NCBI RefSeq assembly: GCF_021130785.1
Contig: NC_060207.1
Span: 190,920,001-190,984,000, forward strand
DNA: 64,000 bases
Direction: 5' to 3'
Source: Homalodisca vitripennis
Lineage: Eukaryota > Arthropoda > Insecta > Hemiptera > Cicadellidae
Positions 45,231 to 57,110 of the stretch are shown here, piece by piece (the first letter of the stretch is position 1; each line of letters begins with the position of its first letter). The notes beneath the pieces are model-generated. The model was not told the DNA's origin. It worked only from the letters and a program-made list of their open reading frames with translations, and did not search any database. The translations under genes were made by a program, and so were the position numbers.

Positions 45231-47982
45231 TGATAGAAGATGAAAATATGCAAACAAATACTTGGGAACATACATTGTTTATGGTTAGTTTTGTGTTTTT
45301 CCGTAATACATTCACAATGCTAAACTAGTTTAAGTTGTAATGATGTAATTTGGCAGGAATATTTATCTTACTTAACTAAATTACTGCTAAAAATTAAAAA
45401 CAATATTTAAATACGTGGCCTTTTAAAATTGTCATGCCAAATTCATGAAAATAAATTAAAAACACAAAATTGTAAAGTGACTCGAATATTAGTTTATCAA
45501 TAAAATAAGTTTTGTACTTAATGTATTATGATAACAACTGAGAAAATGCATTGATATGTATCTGATCATAAATAAAGTAAAAAACATTACCTCTGTATAT
45601 ATCTTGAAAAATGCTTTATTAAGTTAAATCAACTTTTGTAGCATTTGGCATTTAAATTGTTAAATGGCCACCATTTTCAAGATTTTACAGGTAATTGAAT
45701 ATTTAAATGACATAAAAGATAAATTCATGCAAACTTGCAACAGCAAATCATATTAGAGTTATACATGTTTAAAGAAAAACACACAGAGAGTACACAAAAC
45801 AAAATATAACATGTTTTTGTTTGAAACTATTTTGCTTATTTTTTGTGTCTACTACAGTTTATTGTTTCAAAGTTGCCCCTACTTCTTAATAAGCACCTTA
45901 AGTGTTATACAATACATACACACATCTTGACTATGCTAATGTTGTTATCTCACAAATGTATAAGTCTACATGAAAATTAAAATGGGATATTCACTTTCAA
46001 AGCAATAAAAAATCAAATTACGTTGTTAAGTGGTTTAATAGAAGATGACCAAGATCAGTAATAAAACCTTAGTATAATTAATAAATTACATAATATATAA
46101 TAGACCACAACATATTCATTTGTACAATGACCATTCAATTAATAGTGGTCATTGTACCCTTTTTAACATCCACGTCTTCTGGTTCACACAACATTGAGTT
46201 ATCGCTCATACAGTTGAATTCTTGAAATATTTCGATCTGATTGTGAAGAGCAATCTACAGAAGCAAGATGTTAAACAAAACTATTACCATTTAGAGATTT
46301 TTATTTATTTCTTTAAAGTTGTATACTTATCCTGAAAACTATCTTTCTATAATCATATGTAGTAAAAAATTGTGAAAACCACTCAGAATGTGATATAGAG
46401 GCAAAGGTCAGTTCATATTCACCAGCAATCACAGTAGAGTTTGAATGTTAGTATCAGGGTTGCCACAATAGCATATTTGCACTGTGCTAATTCTGTAAGA
46501 AGATTAAGTGCTATTAATTTTTCAAGGGCGCTTTTTTGTTGAGGAATAGCTACAAGTTGAAAATAAAACAAAGTCAAAAAATACACAGTGCAAATATTTA
46601 GAGATAGCTTCACAGGTACCCCAATAATTGGGTGGAACTAAAGTAGGATATAAGTAATTAACATCGGAATAGAACATAATGAATGAGTGTGTAGTTTTAT
46701 CACGTGTAGTTTGAAGCTTATAAAACTAGTGGGGGGATTAAGCTTTGACGCTGTCAGCTGACATTTTAATACTGGGCCTAATTGAGTGTTTTGTAGTTGA
46801 TCTGGTAAGCCCTGCTTGACTAGTGCTAAACAAAGGCCTGCCAACTTTCCATTGTTTGTCCCGTTTCATTGTCTATTTACAAGTAGGTAGTATAATAGAG
46901 TAAAAATATTGAAGATATAATGTTTTTCTTTAATCAACAGTAATAATGCTCTAGAAGTTGAATATATTGAACATTGTGGTAGTACAAGAATAAACTTAGG
47001 GGTTGACTCATAATTCCACTTATGTAATGGTTAGATTGTCAGATTAAAGTGAATGACAGCTAGTTGTGGTTTGTTACAATCATCTTTTACTGATGGAGAG
47101 AAGAAGTTAGAAGCCACTCTGTGCTTAGTAAACCTTCCATCAATGTGGATCACTAAGTCATACTTTAAAAGTCCATAATTGTTTTTATCAACAAATCATT
47201 TTATATCTTAATTTAAAGCTTTATTATGTTTCAAGACTAGAAATTGATGTTTCTTTGTTTAAATGATAAGAACTAATTTTTATCTTTTTTGTGCATTGAT
47301 ACTATTAAGCCTACTTGCTGTAATGAAAACTGATCTAACTTTAGGCATTGTTCCAAATCCTGGAGATCTGGAAATCAAAATATTGCAATAGAATTAATTT
47401 TCAAAGGTCAGTCTATAATAATATTTAATATTGAATTTAATAGACACTGTTCTAATAAACAGTTGAATTGGATGAACCCAGTGAGAGAAAGACTGGACAT
47501 AGAGCATCTTATTGTAATGCCTACATGATAGTTGGTGGAAAATCGCCAGTAGGAGTTATCTGGAGCATTACCCATGAATCTGATTGGGCAGTATTTCAAC
47601 TCTTTGCCAATAACTGTCATGGCTATTTTATATAGCTAAACTAATTATGAAAATTTAAATTAGTCAAAAATAAGCAATATACCTTTTCATACAGTCCAAC
47701 TTTTTACATTTCAGTGTTCTTTATACAAAAGTACTATTATTGAGTATTTATTTGTCATATATAACACAAAATGTGAGTTAACTTAATCATAGATGTTAAT
47801 AATTTAAAGTCTAATCCATAATCAATTACATACTATTTGCTCACTTAGAAAGAGAAGCTGAGAGACCTTTTATTGTACTTAGTCCTAAAAGGATCATTGT
47901 GTTTGCCAAGGAGGAGGGATGGTAGACTATATATATATAGTCTACTAGTCTATAATTGAATAATTGAATCGAAAAAGTAAGC
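45231..47982. other. Gene-free AT-rich stretch
   Basis: No gene is supported. Open frames on the minus strand at 46419-46613, 46638-46844 and 47408-47620 have no recognisable domains. A short hairpin lies at 46122-46157. Confidence 0.35.
46122..46157 (+). repeat. 12 bp perfect hairpin
   Basis: GTACAATGACCA pairs with TGGTCATTGTAC around a 12-base loop. No role is visible. Confidence 0.7.
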
Positions 47983-48051
47983 GCTCTGTGGTGTAATGGC
48001 AGCACATTCACCCGGCAAGTGAGAGATCCGGGTTCGATTCCCGGCGGAGCA
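47983..48051 (+). tRNA. tRNA-like sequence, probably a SINE head or tRNA pseudogene
   Basis: The cloverleaf can be drawn: GCTCTG pairs with CGGAGC, TTCAC with GTGAG, and CCGGG with CCCGG around TTCGATT. The A box TGGTGTAATGG and B box GGTTCGATTCC are intact. The anticodon loop CCGGCAA would give GGC (alanine), but the usual T at position 33 is C, and the acceptor stem is short by one pair. The sequence runs into an AT microsatellite that could be a SINE tail. I therefore favour a tRNA-derived repeat over a working tRNA gene. Confidence 0.5.
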
Positions 48052-48076
48052 AGTACTTTTTGTGATTCAATTTTAT

Positions 48077-48130
48077 TGAAATTATATATATATATATATA
48101 TATAAATATATAAATAAATAAATATATATA
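48077..48130 (+). repeat. AT/AAAT microsatellite
   Basis: (AT)n followed by (AAAT)-like units, directly upstream of the TA-flanked element at 48129. Confidence 0.9.
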
Positions 48131-48899
48131 CAGGGTGTATATTATTTCTGGAAACACCCAAATATAGCCCCCTTTAATAATTTAAATATAAATTTGAAAC
48201 CTCTTTACAATGTTGAAAGAGATTGGCAATCTACTTTTGGCACAATGTTTTGTTTATTTCTACACCAACGGGGACGTCCTGCCGAGGTATCGAGAATATT
48301 CTAATAGAAGCCTATACCTGTGATACATAATTTTAAAGGTCATAGCTTACGAATTGAATGCCACAAACCGCATCTCAAAGAATTATTCTATCAGAAAATA
48401 GAGCATTTTTAGTAGTTGAAAATTTACTGATGTTCAACAATGTAATTTAACACATGGTTCTGCACAAAATGTGTTACACTAATTTTTTAGCATTTTTTTT
48501 AAATGTTCAATAAAATAAAATAAACAATTTATTTTTAAGCTGGTTTCATTAGTACAAATTTACCAGTATTTTTTTACAATGAAAAAAACTAATGAGTCAC
48601 TTTCTCGGATTACATATGAAATCTGTACTTGGTGTTTTCTCATCATCAGGAAGGTTTAAAGAGACAAAGGTCACTAGCCTTAAGTGAGAAACATATTGTG
48701 TTAATAATCAACTTCCTATACAGGTTCAGTTTGTTGAGCATGGAGCTTTCAATAGACAGGTCTAAGCTTGGGAAAGTACAAATGGACAAAGGTCAATATC
48801 ATTCTGTCGATAATCAGTGGTCACTGAAGCATTGCTGTACAACAAGTTATCTAATTACAGTAGTTCGTATTTATTTGGCATTTTAATGGAATTGTCTGA

Positions 48900-49255
48900 A
48901 AGAGAACGAATTAAAAAAACATAAAAGATACACAAGAGAAACACAAAAATAACATAAAAAAAAAATAAATAAAAAAACAAAACATCTTAAATAAAAATAA
49001 CATAACAAAAATAAAATTAAAAAAAAAAAAAAATACAAAAATACTAAAAAATTAAATTAAACAAAAAAAAAAAAAGAACAAGAAAAAAACATTCATAAAA
49101 AAAGATCATAAAAAAAAAAAAAAAACCGTAAAAGACACAAAACAAAAAATGAATCAATATAAACAATCTAAAAAAACAAAACGAAAGTTAAAAAAAACAA
49201 AAAAAGAAGTAAAAAAATATAAAAATAAATATAAAGAATACGTACAAAAGAAACA
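48900..49255 (+). repeat. A-rich low-complexity tract
   Basis: About 350 bp dominated by runs of A with scattered C, T and G. Lysine-rich open frames in it are composition effects. Confidence 0.85.
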
Positions 49256-49257
49256 AC

Positions 49258-49463
49258 AGCACCCACTCCACACTATCCCCTCCCCCGCCCACCCCCACAC
49301 CACCCCCCCCTCCCCACCCCCCACCCCACGCATACCCCCGCCCCCATCCCCGCTTCCCCCACCAATATGGTTTTTCGTTATATGAGAGATGAGTGCTACA
49401 ATGGTAGACCGGAAGGGGTAGGACCCCCCAACCCCCCCCCACCTCCCCTCCCCCCACCCCCCC
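49258..49463 (+). repeat. C-rich low-complexity tract
   Basis: About 200 bp of C runs broken by A, T or G, interrupted in the middle by a normal stretch (49370-49415). Unlike the arrays at 16328 and 21772 it has no fixed period. Proline-rich and glycine-rich open frames across it are not supported as genes. Confidence 0.85.
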
Positions 49464-49639
49464 GACACTGTGATGATGCGAGGATATGGCGAATCGTCAA
49501 AGACTTAATCGGGAATTTTGTAATTTTGTTTAATGCCACTTTATCCCAGAAAAGGAATCCCATAAGTGGTTCAACAATATCCAAAAACTATTGAGCGTGA
49601 TTTGAAATGCCAGTGAGTGTACGTAAACAGGTCCAAGAG

Positions 49640-50530
49640 TCGAGTAAGATACAATGAAGAACATGATGAAGAACATGCACCAAGAAGATTTGCAAACCAA
49701 TTATTGTAGACCCACATACAACGCTCAAAAAGCTGCACAGCAACATGATATGCACCCTATGTCCTGTGAGAAGATTTTGAAAATTAATAAATACAAACCA
49801 TTAAAGGTTCATTTAAGTCCAACAGTATAATGAGGAATGATTACACAGAAAGTTGATTTTGTGAACTAGTGATGGCGCAAATGTGATGACAATATATACT
49901 TATCCAGTACCGACATACTACTTATTCTGATGAGGCAACATTTTTCCTAAATGGGCAATTATAACAGCACAATTGCCGTTACTCGGCTAGTGAAAACCCA
50001 CATGGATTACTGAGTCCCATTCACAGCAACCACAAAACTGAACGTTATGGTGTGGAATTTTTAGTTAACAAAATTGTTGGACCCTTTTCATCATTGAAAT
50101 TTAAATGCCAGGAACTTTAAACCTGCAATATCTCCAAAATTAAATAATCCCCGCTATTCAAATTGCATCAGGAAATACTTTGATAATGATGGTTTTCGAG
50201 CAGATGGTGCTCCAACCCCATTATGGGAGACAGTAAAGAGAGTATGTTGGATTTAAGTTTCCTCAAAAATGGATTGGCCGAAGAGGAGAAATCGAATGGC
50301 CTCCCAAGATCTCCGGAATTTGTCACCAATCGATTATTTCCTATGGGGTCATTTAAAAATCCAATGTTTATAGAAGAAAGCCTCAAAATTTGGAAGACCT
50401 AAGAAACAGGATTATATAGGAGATTGCTTTTATAACTGAACAAAATGTTAGGCAAATCTGGGTCGATCATTTTACACAAGATTGGCTCATTCGTCAAAAC
50501 GTAGAAAGGAACACAGATCACAACAATTGC
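49640..50530 (+). pseudogene. Decayed mariner-family transposase
   Basis: Plus-strand segments in several frames read SCEKILKINKYKPLKVHLSP (end of the DNA-binding domain, about 49770-49830), FSDEATFFLNG (first catalytic aspartate, about 49925), NKIVGPF (about 50070), YFDNDGFRADGAPTPLW (second aspartate, about 50175-50225), then FPQKWIGRRGEIEWPP and IDYFLWGHLK (third aspartate region, about 50265-50360). All three catalytic regions are recognisable in order, but stops and shifts break the frame many times. Confidence 0.8.
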
Positions 50531-51106
50531 TTTGACACCAAATGCAGGTAAAAAACGATTTGTTGTAAGACTTTTCTAACACATACATTATTTTTTATTT
50601 GTAATCAGAAATCAAAAACATAGAGTATTTCCATAATTGTACTGTAATAAAAAACTGCAAATTTTGTGCTAAAATAGAACCAGCTTAAAAATAAATTGTT
50701 TTTTATTTATTTTAATTGAACATTAAAAATGGCTAAAACATTAGTGTAAGCGACATTTTTGGCAAGAACCATGTTAAAATACATTGTTGAACATCAGAAA
50801 ATATTTCAATACTTAAAGCTTTAAAATGCTCTATTTCTGATAGAATAATTCCTTTGAATGCGGTTTGTGGCATTCAATTCAGTAAGCTATTACCTTTAAA
50901 TTATGTAGTCACAAGGTATAGGCTTCATTAAGAAATTCAACAATACCCATCGGCTGGACGTCCCCCGTTGGGTGTGACATAAACAAAACATTGTATCCAA
51001 AAAGTAGATGCCCAATCTCATCATCGATTGTAAGAGGTTTCAAATTTATATTAAATTATTAAAGGATATATTTTGGGTGTTCCAGACATAATATACACCA
51101 CTGTAT

Positions 51107-51137
<31 letters not shown>

Positions 51138-51547
51138 GATATATAGTATATATATATATCAGTAATGTCACTTTGGAAGAAGGGAAGGCCAGCTCTGTTC
51201 CAGCCTTTCCAGTCAAAGCGGGCAGGGGACAACATTTACCTCATGTTCAGGCTAATAACAGCCTTTAACACTAATCAGGAATCAAGAAACTTTAATTTCA
51301 ATTGAGTAAACAAGTTAGAATAGGCATCGTCATGAAGTAACAGACAAAATTAAGTTGTCAACTCAAACATACGTATCACAGTTCATATACTCTTCAATAT
51401 TATAAAATGCTCAACTCGTAAGCCATTTAGCTATATTATAACTAAACTTATTGCTAGGAAGTGACCTAAAATTGGCAGTTTATTGTACAGTAGAACTTGT
51501 TGATACTTAAAACTATTTAAACACATATTCAGTCTAGTACTGGGTTT

Positions 51548-53566
51548 TAGTGCAGTCATTGAAGCATTGTTGGTCCGAATTTTTTTACTATGAACCGAAT
51601 TGCATTAAATTTTGGAATTAGGTTCATCTTACCCTTAACTTCAAAAGTGAAAATGATTTAAACTCCGCAACCACCCTGGGGGTGGTTGCCACCCTTCTCA
51701 GGAGTGAATTCATTTTTTTCAAAATAACCTCGGATATCGATAGAAGGCCTAATTTTAAGCAAAAAATCATCTATAACGTTTTTTTCGAAAAAATCCCAAT
51801 ACTTTTCAAGTTATTGGCAATTGAAAATTCGCAATTGTTTCACGTTTTTCCATAGGTTTTTTTGCAAATATCTCCAAAAATATACGTTTTATCGAAAACT
51901 TTATAAATAACACAATTGTAGCAGGTAAAACAATGAACAATTTTGTTTTTTATAAAGTATTCTAAGTGCAATATTAAGCAAGATATTAAAAACCAAAGCA
52001 GTTTTTTATTTTGTCTGAAATTTAATCGATGTGGTCAATGCCATCTAGCGGCGAGCAGATGCATTTTAGGCATTCTAATAAAAAAGAGTTTTTATAGTGC
52101 TTGAAATAAGCTTTAAAATGAGCACTATTAAAAGTCTTTTGCATGTAAAATAAGTGAGCTGTATTGCAAATAAGAGGAGCATCTAATGTTTTTTCTTTTA
52201 AATCAATGGGTTTCATAAGTGCCATTTCCATCAAAATTAAAATTAATCGTATTCCGCCTAGAATCAACTTTATTATGAAGAGTTTAATAGATTGTATCAG
52301 TTTGGCTGCTTCAGGACACATATTTTTCAAAAAAGTCACGATTAAAAAAGATTTCAAATTTTTAAAAAACCACCTTTTTTCATAATATCTCAAAAATGAC
52401 GACATATACGAATAAAAGTGTAGGTATGAAACATGTAGGTATATTTCTGACAAACAATTTGGATTTTTTGATTTTTCTGTAAAACAAAAATTGACGGAAA
52501 TATGATTGTTTAAAGAGCGCGTGGCAGCGCAATCACAGCCTCTCTTAAGCCCTTTAACCCTTCACCGTTTGAGAAAAAGGTTTTTTACTATATATTGCAA
52601 TAGGATGTTGTAGCTCTCTTAATTACCTTTACAATGGTTTTTTATAAATTGTGATAGCATGAAAATTGAAGGAGTTATGGTCAAAAAACTAATCATATGT
52701 TTTTCTACTTAGTAACTGAAAATTTCCGACTGTGAATATTTGGAGCAATGTGAAAGTACGCAGTATAATAGAGACCCAAAACTATTGTAATGTGTATATA
52801 TATATATACATAATATGGCTCATATATTTTGGAAACGTAGGCATGAATACATACCAACTTTCTTATATATATATATATAACACATTTTGAGTGAATTTTG
52901 TATAATTTGTAAATATTTTATCCAATAAATGGCAATTTTTTTACTCTAAATTAAATTATTTTTAAATAATATGTAATCATATATATTTACTGTTTTAATT
53001 TAGGGGTAGTTTTAAGGGTAGAAAAGCTTAAGAATATGATAATCATTTTCGAGAGTGTGGAATAATATTTAAATCCTTTTCATTTTATAAAAAAAAATTT
53101 TAACAATTTTTTTTATCAAGGGGTAGTTTTCAAGGGTTGAAAGGGGGTTAAAAAATTTGATAATTATTATAGAAAATATAAAATATTACTAACTCTATAC
53201 TTACATCTTTTTATATCATACCAAAGTATTTTTGTGTGACTTTTTCAATTTAGGGGTTGTTTGCAAGGGTTGTAAGATGTTCAAGGGGTTGAAAATGATT
53301 TTAATATGAGGTAATTGTGTTATAAAACACTTTAAAATTTCACCACTTACTATTAAACATGTTTTCTAGCGATAAAATGGCTCAATGTCGATTTTTTCCA
53401 TTAAGGGGTTGTTTACACCCCTTAAAAATAATAGGCGGAGTTCAGATCATTTTCACTTTTGAAGTTAAGGGTAAGATGAGCCTAATTTCAAAATTTCATG
53501 CAAATCGGTTCACAGCAAAAAAAATTCGGAGGTAAGATCGTATTTTTCGCTTCAATGACTGCACTA
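51548..53566. mobile_element. 2.0 kb inverted-repeat element with GTTT duplication
   Basis: The ends TAGTGCAGTCATTGAAGC and its complement continue inward as diverged inverted copies for about 150 bp, sharing for example TTACCCTTAACTTCAAAAGT. GTTT flanks both sides (51544-51547 and 53567-53570), a 4 bp duplication. The reading frame of the interrupted reverse transcriptase is restored if the element and one GTTT are taken away, which confirms the boundaries. No transposase is recognised; a 143-codon minus-strand frame at 52022-52453 has no known domain. The superfamily is unclear. Confidence 0.85.
52990..53430 (+). repeat. Degenerate internal repeats with core AGGGGTTGTTT
   Basis: Related blocks beginning AGGGGTAGTTTTAAGGGT, AGGGGTAGTTTTCAAGGG, AGGGGTTGTTTGCAAGGG and AGGGGTTGTTTACACCCC occur at about 53003, 53119, 53252 and 53403. 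Spacing is about 115-150 bp. They lie within the 2.0 kb element, toward its right end. Confidence 0.7.
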
Positions 53567-54374
53567 GTTTAACAAGATTTAGATTTTGTCTAGTATTGTG
53601 GTCATGAATTGAATTGACATCATTAAAATTGCCAATATTTGCTTTAACATAGAAAGTTACAGTTAATATAGATACAGGCAAGAGTCATAATATTCAATTT
53701 TTGAAAAGTTGTTCTGCTTGAGTCTAAATGGGATAATCCACTTATTATTCTAAGAGCCTTATTTTGCCAAATAAAGACCCTTTTAGTTGAACATGAATCA
53801 CCCCAAAGGCGTATGCCATATTTTAAATCATTATGAAAAATACCAAAGTATGTCACGACAAAAACCTCCAGATTCACACAATCCTTCAACTTCCTTAAAA
53901 GGTAAGTAACTCTGGACAGTTTATACAAAGATAACTGATATGATCGTCCCAACAGAGTTTGCTATCTATCTAAGTGGATACCAAGCAGTTTTACAGGTTT
54001 TAAATAGGTCAATGTCTACATCTGATAAATGGTTTTTGAATGTAAATGTTATTTATTCGGTCTTGGTATCATTTATTAACATGTCATTGACAGAAAACCA
54101 GTGTTTTGACTGTTCAAATGATGTTTGAAATTTACATTTTAAATCTAAGAAATCTAAACCAGAGTCACTAATGGTTGTATCATCTGCATATTGTACTAAG
54201 GGAGCTCCATGCACTCCAACAGTCATCCTCCGCAGTAGACTACACCTATGAATACATCCTTCCACTCCAATATCTGACATTTACAGTTAGTGATGTGGCA
54301 CCTCTGAACATCCATTGGGTTTCCCAAAAATTTAAGTGACATCAGTTTTGCTTTACTAAGTGTAGGTTCATCTA

Positions 54375-54622
54375 GAAGGTATAACCCTTCCAGAAGTTAA
54401 CCCTCCTGAGGAAAATACACAAAACAAACAAACATAAAGGTGTAGGTAAGTAATCTAGCTGTACTTTAACACCTCCTGTAGCTTTGTAATGGTGATTCAG
54501 CAAAAGCCACAAGTCACAAAGCCATTTAAATGTAAACTCTTGTCTTGTTAGGATAAGAGATTCAGTTAGAGATGGTTGTACTGGCAGGCCTCTTGATTCT
54601 AAGTCCTTAAGAAAACTCTTTT
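54375..54622 (-). CDS. Coding-like stretch, possible exon of unknown gene
   Basis: The minus strand is open for about 80 codons and reads KSFLKDLESRGLPVQPSLTE, then LILTRQEFTFKWLCDLWLLL and NHHYKATGG. Its composition is less AT-biased than the surroundings, and the residue mix looks protein-like, not repeat-like. A possible acceptor ends near 54607 and a possible donor (GGAG/GTGTTA) near 54488. There is no start codon at the head. I do not recognise the family; it may be a host exon or an unfamiliar part of a retroelement. Confidence 0.3.
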
Positions 54623-55418
54623 AAACCCTTATTTTTAAATGTAGAATTATGTAAGATGTCTCATTTTAGTGATACACATCAAAACACTTTTTAATAAAAA
54701 AAGTTATTGTTCATTCAGGAAAAGATTACAAAGTTTTTGTGTTTTATATTTGATGTATTCATAAGTATACACCTTACAAGAATAACTAAAAAACACTTGT
54801 ATGTGGAATGATCATATCTTTAAAATAAGACACCTTTCATAACATTACGACCAAAAATAAGAATGGTTAGAGGTTTAACATTTTTCTTATGCAATAAATC
54901 TCAAATCTCATTACACTAATAACGACTTTTAAAGGAATAGTAGACATAAGTAACATTCTTCAAAGTGGTCAATCACTAAAAAGAGATTAGAATTTTTAAT
55001 TAAATAATTTTTTGCTCATAGTTTAGCTAAACAAGACAGATTAGACTGTCTAACTGAAACAAGAAGGTGGCAAACAGATAAAAAAAATGAAATGTATATA
55101 AACTAATAAATTTGGCAGTACAGTAATAGTATTGTCATTATTAATAAGACGTATTTAAGGGAATCTTGTAGTCCCTGTACTTCCCATGTTAAAAATGCAA
55201 TGTTCATGTACATTTAGAAAAAAAAAAAAAAACAGTTGGTCACAGGTGTAAAACCTCGTACAATTTATTTTATTTATTTATTTGTCACATTAAATTAGTC
55301 CAGCACCGTACTGAGCAGCTGTCTCTTCGTATTTGGCTTCCCTTTTCTTTTAGTATTTGTTTTAAGGTGTCTTTAGTTCTGTGAACATTCTAAAACTGCT
55401 CTGTTGACATCTAAGTCG
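54623..55418. other. Unassigned stretch with an AAAT tail
   Basis: On the minus strand, just left of 55310, a frame ending in YEETAAQYGAGLI and a stop is followed by (AAAT)n and AATAAA near 55263-55290. This looks like the 3' end of a retroelement or retrocopy. The rest is featureless. Confidence 0.3.
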
Positions 55419-55574
55419 CTATTTTGGTTGATTTGTATTAGGCCAATCACCTCCACCAGGGCTACACTTACAAAGTATGTCTACTGAAGTTGAACCAATA
55501 TCAGTAGCCTCTTGTACAGTAGTGAGTCTGTTTTCTTTAAACTTGTTCCTGTCAAGTTGTGTAGTTCTAGGCAT
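55419..55574 (-). CDS. Small open frame, possible first exon
   Basis: ATG 55574 opens a 51-codon frame starting MPRTTQLDRNKFKENRLTTV. It is interrupted by a possible donor (CTTT/GTAAGT) at 55471. The RLTTVQEATDIGSTSVDIL part vaguely resembles a helix-turn-helix of mariner transposases, so this may be a transposon relic and not a host exon. Confidence 0.2.
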   Translation of the reverse strand: MPRTTQLDRNKFKENRLTTVQEATDIGSTSVDILCKCSPGGGDWPNTNQPK

Positions 55575-57100
55575 TATATGACACATTTAAATGTCACACA
55601 AACAAAAAACAATACTTAATATTACCAAAACAACAAAACCATATATTTTAGAAAAAATTGTTACAAAACAGAAAGCTTGATTTCACAAAAGTAACAATAC
55701 AAGAACAGATAGAGAGTATAGCATATATTATCATCTTATATGATAATACCCAGGTGTGCACCCAGTGCCTTGTAGAGATTTGAGAAAAAAGAACAAGTAA
55801 GCTGGTAAAGCATTGTTTAAACATTAAAAAAAATGAAAATATACATTAAATATTAATTATATATTAATCGTTTCCATTTTTTGACTACAAGGTCAGAAAA
55901 GTGACATGGTATGAAATCAATATTAAGAATAGATCTAGTAATTATAGTAGAATTCAATAGATCAGGAAAGATCGTCAACTGAGAGATTACTATATGAGGA
56001 AACATATAGTATTTTTTAGTAGCTTTGAGAACATAAATGTAAAAATAAACCTGATATAGAATGCAAATAATAGAGACTCCACAAAGTGAACTGATGTATC
56101 TGTCTTTGCTCAGATAAAAGTAAGTCCTGATGATACACTCTTTCTGGGTAATCATCATTCAATATTTCATCTCCAAGTTTGACCCTAAGGCTGAATAATT
56201 GTTAAATTGTCAAAGAGTTTACAATTGAGTGAGCACAGACAACAGGCCATGGGGGAAGTCATCTTTCCTGAAATCAATACTGACCATTTTAAATGATAAT
56301 CTTTGAATTTGTTTATTGTAATAGCAAATCTTTTGTTGGATAGGGAATTGGAATATTTTACAAAAATTGGTGATAAATAATTGAATTTGTGAATAAAGCT
56401 ATTTACTTTGACCATATTCAATGAATATTGTTGCTTCGATAAATTTCAATATTGTTGTTTCTTGTACAGAAATTTAATCTGTAGTCTTACTGTTACATGG
56501 CTTAGGAGGTACCAGATTCTCTAGCAGCATCAATCAAGCTCCAACTTTTACATATAGATTATATGGTGAAATTCCTGCATTGATTATATCCAGGAAGTCC
56601 ACAATTTACTCAGTAGGGTTGTATCTTATACTACCATTATGAGTTCATGAATTGGTACCAACCAATCTCAGTGGGCAAATTTTGTAATGATTTGCTGATA
56701 TCGGCTTTAATGTTTTCTTTGAGGTTGTGGATGACTGATGGATGATTGAGGTTTTCTTCAAAAGTATCATACCTTACAAGGAAGTTGACCTGTAACCCAG
56801 TTGGGGGGCCCTGTTGTACCCTGTGTGTGTTGTTGTATCAGATGCACTGATATGTTCTCAAGGTTAGTCCACAGGAAATAACTCTGTAGACAGGACTTAA
56901 TTTCATCTGTCTAAGTTTTCCTAAATATAAATTGGAAAGTCTTGCCATTAAAATTTTGACTATCTATCAGGTTTTTTATTAATTAAATTCAAGAGCTATT
57001 TCTTTTCAAATATTTGTTGCCTTCCTATTAGTGATGGCACACTCCAAAATGTCAATGTCAATTTAGTAATAACATGCCTTATCTTCTAAATAACTACTGC
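55575..57100. other. No gene supported
   Basis: Minus-strand frames at 55853-56158 and 56185-56421 (101 and 78 codons) have no domains I recognise. The right part probably holds unreadable upstream sequence of the reverse transcriptase that follows. Confidence 0.3.
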
Positions 57101-57110
57101 TCTACTTTAA

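Larger units (their letters stand above)
48129..51105 (+). mobile_element. 3 kb Tc1/mariner-family element with 0.42 kb inverted arms
   Basis: The ends TACAGGGTGTATATTATTTC and the complementary right end, which has one extra base, are flanked by TA. The inverted arms reach about 48547 on the left and about 50672 on the right, with moderate divergence. They share, for instance, GCGGTTTGTGGCATTCAATTC-type blocks. A decayed transposase gene lies between on the plus strand, preceded by A-rich and C-rich low-complexity DNA. Its transposase belongs to the same broad family as the piece at 9990-10252. Confidence 0.85.
51260..54290 (-). pseudogene. Non-LTR reverse-transcriptase relic interrupted by a DNA transposon
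   Basis: On the minus strand 54280-53570 gives PLVQYADDTTISDSGLDF (catalytic YADD), NDMLINDTKTE, then RVTYLLRKLKDCV and KYGIRLWGDS, and then HDHNTRQNLNLVK. The frame is then cut by the element at 51548-53566 and resumes at 51547 with STRLNMCLNSFKYQQVLLYNK and later KWLTS and AFYNIEEYMN. This is the typical palm, thumb and C-terminal arrangement of jockey-type elements. The part upstream of YADD is not recognisable. Confidence 0.8.

Noticed and set aside
47841..48161. 106-codon minus-strand open frame with PPGIEPGSLTCRVNVLP
   Set aside because: This is the antisense translation of the tRNA-like sequence, a well-known false protein pattern.
49149..49594. Lysine/proline-rich and glycine-rich open frames
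   Set aside because: They follow from A-rich and C-rich low-complexity DNA inside a transposon.
50168..50386. 72-codon minus-strand open frame
   Set aside because: It is antisense to the decayed mariner transposase.
52022..52453. 143-codon minus-strand open frame
   Set aside because: It lies in the interior of the 2.0 kb inverted-repeat element, has no recognisable motif, and the plus strand is also open over part of it.
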